From HGM04593 sp045588485 (GTDB taxonomy: Bacteria; Bacteroidota; Bacteroidia; Bacteroidales; Bacteroidaceae), in the NCBI GenBank assembly GCA_045588485.1, contig JAZNEI010000067.1, positions 1 to 52,324 on the forward strand: 52,324 nucleotides of DNA, given 5' to 3'. Of this stretch, positions 9,401 through 16,915 are shown in pieces. The notes below the pieces were generated by a model. That model did no database searches and was not told the origin of the DNA. It worked only from the letters and a program-made list of their open reading frames with translations. Numbering within the stretch: position 1 is the first letter of the stretch; each line of letters begins with the position of its first letter. Position numbers and translations under genes: made by a program.

Positions 9401-10117
9401 AGTGTCGTTGTTAAAGTAGCTTACATACACCACTTTTCCGTCGATGCTAACCACAGCAATCTTACCCTCGATGGGAAGCGCAGCAAAGTCGGCTTTCTTA
9501 AGCACATCCTTTGTAGAGAAAGTACCATTGTTCTTATACTCCTGCTCATTATAAACTACACCGGCAGCCTCATCCTCGGTACCCAAAATGTGTATTGTGT
9601 ACTCAACGGGGTCGAGACTTACACCCTCGATGGCATAGCAGTTACCGGCATCGGTAGAGGTCCAAGAGTTAACCACGATACCTGCAGGCATCTGACCCTG
9701 AATCTGAGAGTTCATACCATTGCCGCCAATGCAAAGTTTCCAAGGATAATTTGCATTTGTAACCTTTTCAATAGTCAAAGGCGAAGATGCTGTAGCCTCA
9801 TAGTTACCGTTGGCATTTACATACTTCTCGGCACCAACACTGAAGAGATAATAGCTGTCGCCTTTCTTCTCGATTCTAAATTGCTGATTGGGGTCGAGAG
9901 GATTCTGTGCCACAGTACCTACAGCCGAACCGGTGCTGGAGCATATCTGTCCCGAAACACCCTGCGCTGCACTGTAAAGAAGAAAAGCACGCTCACTTTT
10001 CAAGGTGTACACCTTGTCGTTGCTCAACTGTGACAGGTCGGTCACAGGCTCGGTCTGTGCCATACCTGCGAGAGTAAGACACAAGAAAGAGACGAGCATA
10101 AAACAAATCTTTTTCAT
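6407..10117 (-). CDS. Secreted GH95 alpha-L-fucosidase with N-terminal lectin-like modules and T9SS-like tail
   Basis: The 1236-residue protein starts with a signal peptide (MKKICFMLVSFLCLTLAGMAQ). Residues about 25-390 hold beta-rich repeats that look like carbohydrate-binding modules (two W/F-rich blocks). The GH95 domain runs from about 405 to 1165. Its hallmarks are WMEYALPLGNGELGCMVFGG, TNINIQMNYWP (Asn753 and Asn755, matching the paired Asn of known GH95 enzymes), HRHISHL near 977, and DGNFG (Asp1071). GH95 enzymes remove alpha-1,2-fucose by inversion; some family members prefer alpha-L-galactose. The tail MYDLNGRRI (about 1211) to the end resembles the T9SS sorting tail, also seen in the GH20 protein here. 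At ~1236 residues it is far longer than the roughly 750-800 typical of a lone GH95 enzyme. Confidence 0.92.
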   Translation of the reverse strand: MKKICFMLVSFLCLTLAGMAQTEPVTDLSQLSNDKVYTLKSERAFLLYSAAQGVSGQICSSTGSAVGTVAQNPLDPNQQFRIEKKGDSYYLFSVGAEKYVNANGNYEATASSPLTIEKVTNANYPWKLCIGGNGMNSQIQGQMPAGIVVNSWTSTDAGNCYAIEGVSLDPVEYTIHILGTEDEAAGVVYNEQEYKNNGTFSTKDVLKKADFAALPIEGKIAVVSIDGKVVYVSYFNNDTKFYTIQNGKGGFVSLNADYMGGSNLKLSNKNAPQDNQGIWAFVEKGNGVYNVYNYSTGLSKVLGMTGSEAGARAKMVAPEATTHTTEFDGTFNFDGKNPSYIKLKGSSSNYWNDRNSFLALWNSSGAIGDTGSKFFLDEVDFADYPDEYYYEVSEIEGIAAFSPKNPNTLWYTTSAEASGVSYPWMEYALPLGNGELGCMVFGGVHNEELQFNEKTLWSGPANTVGAASGNRTFMNFGSLFVTNLDKAIWDGVTDYVRYLDIEEGIAGVEFKNANGTKQIRKFFSSAPDQVIAGNYTVDGDEKLNLLFKLEPGTGIGAGDVVYENGTAAFTGKMTSVSHAARLHVVADEGATITTSAKGITVNNATEVTFYLKGGTNFNGDMEVLDNYFTTETAADVDARIKGEIEAAAAKGYAAVEAAHIEDFTAITKRMTFDLGLTTPTVDTKTLIDGYYPNNSGANSKANDHLFLEQLYFHFGRYLAISSNRKPIAAPNNLQGIWNDRGTDSPWNSDIHTNINIQMNYWPTEITNLSDLHKPYVNFIIRGAQSAGWKEVAKRYNGGYGWSVLTESSLYNSMSTWGDNYLVANVWYTSHLWTHYRYTQDKEFLKKAFPVMWSCAEFWFHRLIQDRKVKDGTYVAPNEFSAEQHGNESEDGTAHAQQMISYLFQNLSEAIEILGVEETGLTAAEVEKLNHYLEKTDKGLHTETYNGAWGNPFNGVKTGDVLLREWKYSPYSVGERGHRHISHLMALFPMDQITPESEYFVPAVNALKHRGDAATGWSMGWKVNLWARAQDGDHAHIIIKNALKHSTTYGTDQGQGGIYYNLFDSHAPFQIDGNFGVCSGMAEMLLQSAHGYINILPALPEVWKKNGKVTGMKAMGNFTVDFEWADGQCKSARIVSNAGAALRVRCALGAMELAKASIKVDGAEVGVTVDEYGVVTIPCGKDAVVEIDFTTETTIAPVVVDGNKVNSGKMYDLNGRRIATVLSGQVYIQDGIKKLAK

Positions 10118-10198
10118 TAGATTAAATTATTAAAAGTTAGTAATTAGTTTTATCGGTCATTATAGCCATAATCAAACACAGCTATTCACTTTCATTTG

Positions 10199-10206
10199 CA
10201 AAAATA
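10199..10206 (-). promoter_or_regulatory. Candidate -7 element for GH95
   Basis: TATTTTTG on the minus strand, matching TAnnTTTG, about 80 bases before the GH95 start. No clear TTTG sits 19-21 bases upstream, so support is partial. Confidence 0.4.
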
Positions 10207-10367
10207 TTATTTTTTTTCATAGAACGATTAATTAATTATAAATTATCTTTATTACATATATATATTTAACACATATAGCAACAGTCTCGAACAATTACAT
10301 TAGGATAAAGCCTAATAACTGTTTAAATTTCTAAAGAAAAGAGAGCACCTATTTACAAGAAATGCAT

Positions 10368-10375
10368 TATTTTTG
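10368..10375 (+). promoter_or_regulatory. Candidate -7 element for the DUF1963 gene
   Basis: TATTTTTG lies 42 bases before the ATG at 10418; no good -33 TTTG is seen. It also helps choose the ATG at 10418 over the in-frame ATG at 10373, which would overlap the promoter. Confidence 0.45.
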
Positions 10376-10417
10376 CATGCCTATTATTTAATAGATAAAA
10401 AACAGACAATAGAGACT

Positions 10418-11086
10418 ATGAAACCTATACACATCAAACTATCCGAGCCTTATAACAAGGTAGCACTCTGCGGAAGTCACTTTTGGGGTAATCCCGACCT
10501 ACCCGAAAATTTCGAATACCCCACATACACCGACGAAGAAGGCAACGAAATAGACTACCAGTTCGTTTGTCAGATTAACCTATCTGAGATAGCGCGCTAC
10601 GACAGCGAGAACCGCCTGCCCCATAAGGGACTATTACTCTTTTTCGCAAAGATTTACCATTATATGGGATATTATGGTGACGATGTAGAGAGTCTTTCGG
10701 GATATATAAGCGAGAAGGATGATGTAAAGGTACTTTACTTCCCCGAAGTGGATACTCCCGGCAAAGATTACAATTTTAGCGAGACCGTTCTTGTAGACAT
10801 TAAAGACGAGCCAATAAACCCTAAGGAGTTAAGAATAACATTCTCTGACAGCAAAGGTAAGAACGACGAGGACCACGCTATGCTGGCCGAACCCACGCAC
10901 CGCGAATGGGAGTCTTGGGATACCCCATATGAAGATTGGAAAATACTCCTGCAAGTCGACTCTTTCAGTGGAAAAGATTTCTATCTTAACTTTATGGATT
11001 GCGGCGTACTCGATTTCCTCATAGCTCCCGAGGCGCTTGCCGCCGGACGTTTCGACGACGTGAGAGCCATCGTATTATCGACATAA
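10418..11086 (+). CDS. DUF1963 (YwqG-like) protein
   Basis: The protein has 222 residues from MKPIHIKLSE. The motif WGNPDLPENFEYP followed by FVCQINLSEI and the final acidic and aromatic segment DFYLNFMDCGVLDFLI are typical of the DUF1963/YwqG family. Its biochemical role is unknown. No signal peptide is present, so it is cytoplasmic. An in-frame ATG 45 bases upstream overlaps the likely -7 element and is rejected. It stands alone, with no partner gene in the same direction. Confidence 0.85.
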   Translation: MKPIHIKLSEPYNKVALCGSHFWGNPDLPENFEYPTYTDEEGNEIDYQFVCQINLSEIARYDSENRLPHKGLLLFFAKIYHYMGYYGDDVESLSGYISEKDDVKVLYFPEVDTPGKDYNFSETVLVDIKDEPINPKELRITFSDSKGKNDEDHAMLAEPTHREWESWDTPYEDWKILLQVDSFSGKDFYLNFMDCGVLDFLIAPEALAAGRFDDVRAIVLST

Positions 11087-11124
11087 AAAGCAAAAATAAA
11101 TTGTAAATATATTTCAAACAGCAG

Positions 11125-11144
11125 AGCAACCCAAATGGGTTGCT
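11125..11144. terminator. Short hairpin after the DUF1963 gene
   Basis: AGCAACCC-AAAT-GGGTTGCT forms a perfect 8-bp stem 38 bases after the stop codon. It lacks a strong T tract, so its strength as a terminator is uncertain. Confidence 0.5.
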
Positions 11145-11233
11145 ATGTGTATATATGCGGATATATTCTATTACGCAGAGGAATGTAGTATGGAGTCTCG
11201 CGCAGTTAATTAAACAAGTAGGCTTGCGTTATT

Positions 11234-11254
11234 CGGACGATTGGAAATCGCCCG
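11234..11254 (+). repeat. Degenerate REP-like element, copy 4
   Basis: CGGACGATT-GGA-AATCGCCCG keeps the GGA loop and most of the stem of the 6098 family but has one stem mismatch, and it lacks the CTAC tail. It lies in the gap between the convergent DUF1963 and prmA genes. Confidence 0.7.
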
Positions 11255-11297
11255 AAGAAGTTTTTAATTAAATGGAGTCCCGTTCTCTATTCGGAGC

Positions 11298-12143
11298 CTA
11301 TTTCTCCAATTCCATCATAGCCCAACGGTTATCCTCGGCAAAGCCGATGTAACGGAGTCCATGACGAGCAGCCTCTTCCTTAAGTACCTCGATATCCTCG
11401 ACATAAAATCCGCTAAGAAATATTTTTGAGCCTAAATGCATGCAACGCACATAGTAGCGAATATCGGCAAGCAATATATTTCGGTTGATATTCGCAATAA
11501 CATAATCGAAACAGTCATCCTCTTTAAGAGCCTCGACACCGCCCAAGCGCACCTCAATATCAGGCGTATTGTTAAGGACAATATTCTCCTTGGCATTCTC
11601 GTACGCAAACTCATCTATATCTATTGCAACAACCTTCTCGGCTCCGTGCATACGGGCAAGGATAGCCAGAAGTGCAGTTCCACAACCCATATCAAGCACG
11701 CTCTTTCCTCTCATATCTGTCGCAAGAATGGCACGAAGCATGTGGCATGTTGTTTGGTGATACCCCGTTCCGAATGCCATTTTAGGGTCAATTAAAATAT
11801 CGTACTGAGCCTTGGGAACGTCGGTGTGGAAGGTACTGTGAATAACACATTTGTCATCTACCACGATTGGTTGAAAATAGTTCTTCTCCCACTCGGCATT
11901 CCAATCCTCACCCTCTATATTCTCTACGCAATATGTTATTGAGAAGCCATCGAGAGGAAAATCGTCTACCACGGCAGCAACAGCATCGGCACTGAAAAGC
12001 GCCACTGGAGCGTATGCTGTCATACCAGCCTCCTCGGGTACAAAACTCTCGAATCCAACCTCGGCAAGCAAAGCTGCAAGGACATCTGTTACAGCCTCCT
12101 CATTGGGAGTTACCGTAAATGTAACTTTTGTATAATCGTTCAT
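11298..12143 (-). CDS. prmA: Ribosomal protein L11 methyltransferase
   Basis: The 281-residue protein has the PrmA architecture: an N-terminal substrate-recognition domain (about 1-100) and a C-terminal Rossmann methyltransferase. Motif I is VLDMGCGTALLAILA, followed by the acidic VVAIDIDEFAYENAKEN and the post-motif IANINRNIL (the NxxxN-type signature of PrmA). It trimethylates ribosomal protein L11 using S-adenosylmethionine. Full length for the family. It is divergent from tamB, with 140 bases between them, and has a plausible -7 element TATTTTCG. Confidence 0.95.
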   Translation of the reverse strand: MNDYTKVTFTVTPNEEAVTDVLAALLAEVGFESFVPEEAGMTAYAPVALFSADAVAAVVDDFPLDGFSITYCVENIEGEDWNAEWEKNYFQPIVVDDKCVIHSTFHTDVPKAQYDILIDPKMAFGTGYHQTTCHMLRAILATDMRGKSVLDMGCGTALLAILARMHGAEKVVAIDIDEFAYENAKENIVLNNTPDIEVRLGGVEALKEDDCFDYVIANINRNILLADIRYYVRCMHLGSKIFLSGFYVEDIEVLKEEAARHGLRYIGFAEDNRWAMMELEK

Positions 12144-12162
12144 AGTATCTCTATTTTTTTTG

Positions 12163-12170
12163 CGAAAATA
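12163..12170 (-). promoter_or_regulatory. Candidate -7 element for prmA
   Basis: TATTTTCG on the minus strand, one base from TAnnTTTG, 20 bases before the prmA ATG. The same TATTTTCG form has an exactly spaced TTTG at the formate-THF ligase gene in this window, which supports it as a working variant. Confidence 0.4.
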
Positions 12171-12268
12171 GTATAAATGTACCGAAGTGAGATATTAAAT
12201 AAAAAGAAAATTTTGTTCATATTGTATAAAAGATTGGGTAAATAGAGGCATTATAGCCATTTTTTTGG

Positions 12269-12276
12269 TTACTTTG
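12269..12276 (+). promoter_or_regulatory. Candidate -7 element directly before tamB
   Basis: TTACTTTG ends only seven bases before the tamB ATG at 12284. If used, transcription would begin at or near the ATG itself. No clear TTTG is seen at -33. Confidence 0.35.
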
Positions 12277-12283
12277 CTATCGA

Positions 12284-15200
12284 ATGGAAATAGAGCAACA
12301 GAATACAACTAAAAAGAGACTGAAAAGTAGCCTTGCACGAAGAGTATTCCGAGTGATTATGATTCTTGCACTCCTACCCGTAGTATTACTATGGGTAGCT
12401 GTTGTTGCATTATATGTCCCATCGGTACAAGAGTATGCGGTAAAAAAAATATGCACCTCGATAAACAGTGACAGTATACTCAACATATCCATAGGAACTT
12501 TTCATCTTAAATTTCCACTTACTGCCACCATAAAAGATGTCAGAATCACCAAAGATGAAAAAACCTTGCTCGAAGGCAAGGAGATTAAAGCAGACATAAG
12601 CCTGCTTGCACTGCTGAAGAGAGAGATAGAATTGAATTATATCTCTATCGAACAGGCATTGATAGATACAGACAGCCTCATCGAAGGAACACATATAAAA
12701 GGCAAGATAGGAAATTTCCGCACCGCTGCACGTAATATCGACCCGGGCAAAGAGACAGCAAATATCCGACAATTTTATCTTGCCGACAGCAATGCCGATA
12801 TCACTATACAACCAAAAGGCGAAGATAACGATACCACAAAGAGCAATGCAATTTGGGTAATCGACCTCTATCGTGGTATAATAAACAATCTGCAACTGAG
12901 TCTCCATCTACCCGACGACACCACAACTATAGAAACAGAGATAGAGCAGCTTAAACTAAGCAATGCAAGAATTGACCTTGCCAATGAGCATTATTCCTTG
13001 CAGGCTCTTACCCTAAAAAACAGCAACGCCAAATACGACTATGGTACCACACCCGATAGTATTGCCCCACTCGACCATATATCGTTACAAAAAATAAACC
13101 TTATTACGGGAGTATTAAGTTACAGCAGCGAAGATATTGCAGCTGAAATCAAAAGGTTCAATATGATGCAAAAAGAGGGTTTCAAGATAGAGAATCTTGC
13201 CCTTATAGTAAAAGCCGACTCCTCAAATTTTAGAATAGAGAAGTTAGCAATGAACACAGCACTCGGCACCGCCCTAAAAGGAGAAGGAACAGTTCCACGC
13301 GAGGGAGGTAAGGTACGTGCCAACATAAAAATGCATATTGACAAACGCGACCTTCGCTCTTTGGTATCATCACCCGTATACAAGAGCATATCATTCCTAC
13401 CCGATTCGATGTTGGATGCAGCTATAAAGGTTAGCGGTGACATTAACCATCTGAGCATAGACACACTGCAAGCAAGCATCCCCCTGTTATCGAACATAGG
13501 AGCCAAGGGCACAATAAACAATATCGACAACAACAAGAGCATCACTGCCAAATTAGAGTTTGACGGATTTATTGCCGACCTTGCCAAGATTATCAAGATG
13601 GATGCAACCCCCGACACCCTACCAAAAGAGAAGATGCAGCTTCGTGGCGTGGCATCTATTGAGCAGGAATTGTGTAGCCTTGCGATACGTATGCGCACGA
13701 CCGATGGGCGTGCAGCCATTCGTGCAAGCTATAACAATAAGGAGAAAAGCTACAATGGCAGAATAAGAGCAAAGAGCATTAACCTATCTAATGTATTGCC
13801 CGATGTACCGCTGCACAACCTTACAATGTCTATAAACATTAAAGGAGAGAGATTCGACATCTTCGACAAAGAAACGGAATACAGTTGCAACCTAAAGATA
13901 GACACACTGCAATACGACACAATATCACTTAACGACATTACACTATCGGCAAGACAGATAAACAGCCTCTCGTCGATACAGTTGACAGCACACGATCCTA
14001 ACCTTGAATTGCAAATAGTATCGGCAACACACCTCGACAGCACATTTGTGACAAACAGTTCGCACATTGAGCTGTCCTCGGCCCGTCTGGATAAATTAGG
14101 ACTTACACAAGCGCCACTGACAGCCGCTATGCGAATCTCCATTGAGGCATCGTCTAATATGCGCGAGAGCCACAAGGCAAAAATAAATGGTGACAGATTC
14201 AGGTTCATCACCTCGAAAAAGACCTTTACGCCTGCACCGCTTTTCTTCGAAGCAATGACATCTCCCGACACATCATACGTAAATATCAATACAGGTGACC
14301 TTAAGTTAGAAGGAACAATGACAACAGGGTACACAGAACTGAGCGAAGCTTTTGACCGCATAGAACAACTCTACCGGCAAGCAGCAAAAAGCGAACGTAC
14401 CCTATACTATATACACGACTACGAGAAAGAGCTACCTTCAATGTCACTCAAAATCGATTGCGGAGAGCAGAATATACTATCCAATTTCTTAAGATTCAAA
14501 CAAATAGACTTCAGCAGCGCCAAAGTTGACATAAAGCTTGACGAAAAGAACGAAATTAATGGACGCGGAGGACTTTATGGTTTCAAGAGTGGAGATATGC
14601 AACTCGACACCATACAATTCTCGCTGCGTCAAGATAGCAACCAAATAAGATACTTTGCAGGTGTACGCACACGCTCACTCGACCCCGAGCAGAAGAAACT
14701 AAAATTCTACTCGGCATTGTTCGGTACTCTAAACAACGACAGCCTTACGACAAGCTACGTATTCAGGGACAGCAACGAACATATTGGCGCACGCATAAAA
14801 CTAAGCACGGTGGTCAACCCAAGAGAACTTCATTTTCACTTCGACCCCGATGCAATTCTGTTCGGACACACCTTCCGTTTCAACAGTGACAACTATCTCA
14901 CACTGGGTAAGGAGTATGCCATACGAAGTGACATAGAGCTAAAAGACTCGCTCGACTCGGGCCTGCGCATATTGTCGAGCAACGACACCACACAGCTACG
15001 CGACCTCAGTGTCGAACTTTTCAATATCGATTTAAAAGAGGCCACAAGCCACCTGCCTTTCTCGCCCGACATATCGGGAATTCTGAATATGGACCTGCAC
15101 TATCGCGACAACGACGGCAAAATGTTTATAAGCAGCGATATTCTGTGCAACGATATTGTTTACGAGGGTACACCAATGGGCAATGGTATTGCGGAACTCG

Positions 15201-16915
15201 CCTATCTTCCCAAAGAGCGTAACAATCACTACCTCGACCTCACCCTGCTGCATAACGACAACAGAGTGCTTAATGTATTCGGAGATTACAACAACGACAG
15301 CATAAAACAAAGCATAAATGCCAATGCCGTGCTGACCCGTTTCCCCCTACAGTTGTCCGAAGCCTTTCTTAAAGAAAGCGGCCTCGTCCTCAGCGGATAT
15401 ATTGATGGTGAAGTAAGTCTAAAAGGCAGTATAGACGAGCCACACAGCAACGGCTTTGTACATTTCGACTCGGTATCGGCCGAGGCACCTATCTTCGGTG
15501 CCCGTCTGCACCTTAAGGACGACAAGGTTGAAATAAATGACAACAAGCTGAATTTCAAGAATTTCGATATTTACGCACACGGTTCCACCCCATTCAAGAT
15601 AAACGGCACGGTGGATATGCAGAACATACTTAACCCACATTTCGACCTTATAATGCGTGCCAACGATTATCAGCTTATTAATGCCAAGCGTAAAAAGGGG
15701 AATATGCTTTACGGAAATATGTCACTCGATTTCAGTTCACGGGTAAGTGGTCCGTTGGATGCATTAAAAGTAAACGGCTCGGCCACCCTACTGGGTAAAA
15801 GTAATATTACGTACGTTATGCAGGATACCCCTCTTGCTACCGAAAATGAGCTTGACGGGCTTGTCAGATTTGTCAATTTTGCCGACACTACACAAGTACA
15901 GGATATTCAGGTTCCAACAGCCGATTTTGGAAATATAACGATGAATATCACAATGAATATCGAGGAGGGGGCACGCATAAATGCCGACTTTGACGAGAAC
16001 CGCAGCAGTTACATCGAACTTCAAGGTGGTGGCAGCCTGTATCTCACATACACCAATGAGGCAGGTATCAGTCTGACCGGACGCTACACTCTCAACGACG
16101 GACAGCTTAAATATACACTGCCCATCATACCGTTAAAGACATTCAACATCAGCGATGGAAGTTATATCAATTGGACGGGTGATATAATGAACCCGACACT
16201 CAATATTACAGCCTTAGAGCGCATGACAGCACCTGTCACAATGAACGATGGCAGCACGCAGGCCGTAGCATTCGATGTAGGTGTCCTTTTAACAAACACT
16301 TTAGACAATATGGGGCTGAGTTTCACTCTTTCGGCACCCGAGAATGCAACCGTACAGAACGAACTGAACTCAGTGGATAAAGAGACACTGAACAAATATG
16401 CTGTCACGATGCTTATTACGGGAGCTTATTTGGGCAGCAACGGAGGAATAACAGTATCAAATGCCCTCAGTTCGTTCCTCGATGCACGAATAAACGACAT
16501 AGCAGGTAATGCAATGAGGAGCGTCGACATAAATGTAGGAATAACAGATGTCAACAACAGTGAAACAGGCGACACATATAAGAACTACTCATTCAGTTTT
16601 GCCAAGAGATTCTGGAATGACCGTCTGACAGTGGTAATAGGCGGAGAGGTAAACAGCGGCGAGACTGCCGAGCGCAGCAACAGTTTCATAAACAACGTAT
16701 CGCTAGAATGGAAAATCAGCGAACAGGGCAACCGCTACATACGTCTGTTCTACGACAAGAATTACGAGTCGATACTCGAAGGCGAGATTATCGAGACAGG
16801 AGTAGGTTACGTCTATAAACGTAAACTCGACAATCTGAAAGAGCTACTAATCTTCCGCAAGACGAGAGAGGAAGAACCAAACTCCACCGATAAAAGAAAC
16901 AATTCAAAAAGATGA
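12284..16915 (+). CDS. tamB: TamB-like translocation and assembly module protein
   Basis: The 1543-residue protein has one N-terminal transmembrane segment (about 24-45, VVLLWVAVVALYV) and then a very long run of beta-strand repeats, the bridge-forming fold of AsmA/TamB proteins. The C-terminal DUF490 region includes FADTTQVQDI, GRYTLNDGQLKYTLPIIPLKTF and the final LTVVIGGEVNSG strands. TamB spans the periplasm and works with an Omp85 partner; related proteins carry phospholipids and help assemble outer membrane proteins. The stop codon overlaps the next gene by four bases (ATGA), so the two are translationally coupled. Longer than the E. coli protein (about 1260). Confidence 0.92.
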   Translation: MEIEQQNTTKKRLKSSLARRVFRVIMILALLPVVLLWVAVVALYVPSVQEYAVKKICTSINSDSILNISIGTFHLKFPLTATIKDVRITKDEKTLLEGKEIKADISLLALLKREIELNYISIEQALIDTDSLIEGTHIKGKIGNFRTAARNIDPGKETANIRQFYLADSNADITIQPKGEDNDTTKSNAIWVIDLYRGIINNLQLSLHLPDDTTTIETEIEQLKLSNARIDLANEHYSLQALTLKNSNAKYDYGTTPDSIAPLDHISLQKINLITGVLSYSSEDIAAEIKRFNMMQKEGFKIENLALIVKADSSNFRIEKLAMNTALGTALKGEGTVPREGGKVRANIKMHIDKRDLRSLVSSPVYKSISFLPDSMLDAAIKVSGDINHLSIDTLQASIPLLSNIGAKGTINNIDNNKSITAKLEFDGFIADLAKIIKMDATPDTLPKEKMQLRGVASIEQELCSLAIRMRTTDGRAAIRASYNNKEKSYNGRIRAKSINLSNVLPDVPLHNLTMSINIKGERFDIFDKETEYSCNLKIDTLQYDTISLNDITLSARQINSLSSIQLTAHDPNLELQIVSATHLDSTFVTNSSHIELSSARLDKLGLTQAPLTAAMRISIEASSNMRESHKAKINGDRFRFITSKKTFTPAPLFFEAMTSPDTSYVNINTGDLKLEGTMTTGYTELSEAFDRIEQLYRQAAKSERTLYYIHDYEKELPSMSLKIDCGEQNILSNFLRFKQIDFSSAKVDIKLDEKNEINGRGGLYGFKSGDMQLDTIQFSLRQDSNQIRYFAGVRTRSLDPEQKKLKFYSALFGTLNNDSLTTSYVFRDSNEHIGARIKLSTVVNPRELHFHFDPDAILFGHTFRFNSDNYLTLGKEYAIRSDIELKDSLDSGLRILSSNDTTQLRDLSVELFNIDLKEATSHLPFSPDISGILNMDLHYRDNDGKMFISSDILCNDIVYEGTPMGNGIAELAYLPKERNNHYLDLTLLHNDNRVLNVFGDYNNDSIKQSINANAVLTRFPLQLSEAFLKESGLVLSGYIDGEVSLKGSIDEPHSNGFVHFDSVSAEAPIFGARLHLKDDKVEINDNKLNFKNFDIYAHGSTPFKINGTVDMQNILNPHFDLIMRANDYQLINAKRKKGNMLYGNMSLDFSSRVSGPLDALKVNGSATLLGKSNITYVMQDTPLATENELDGLVRFVNFADTTQVQDIQVPTADFGNITMNITMNIEEGARINADFDENRSSYIELQGGGSLYLTYTNEAGISLTGRYTLNDGQLKYTLPIIPLKTFNISDGSYINWTGDIMNPTLNITALERMTAPVTMNDGSTQAVAFDVGVLLTNTLDNMGLSFTLSAPENATVQNELNSVDKETLNKYAVTMLITGAYLGSNGGITVSNALSSFLDARINDIAGNAMRSVDINVGITDVNNSETGDTYKNYSFSFAKRFWNDRLTVVIGGEVNSGETAERSNSFINNVSLEWKISEQGNRYIRLFYDKNYESILEGEIIETGVGYVYKRKLDNLKELLIFRKTREEEPNSTDKRNNSKR

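Larger units (their letters stand above)
10118..10417. other. AT-rich divergent promoter region
   Basis: This 300-base interval separates the divergently transcribed GH95 and DUF1963 genes. It is very AT-rich and holds a minus-strand TATTTTTG at 10199-10206 and a plus-strand TATTTTTG at 10368-10375. I see no gene or hairpin of note. Confidence 0.55.
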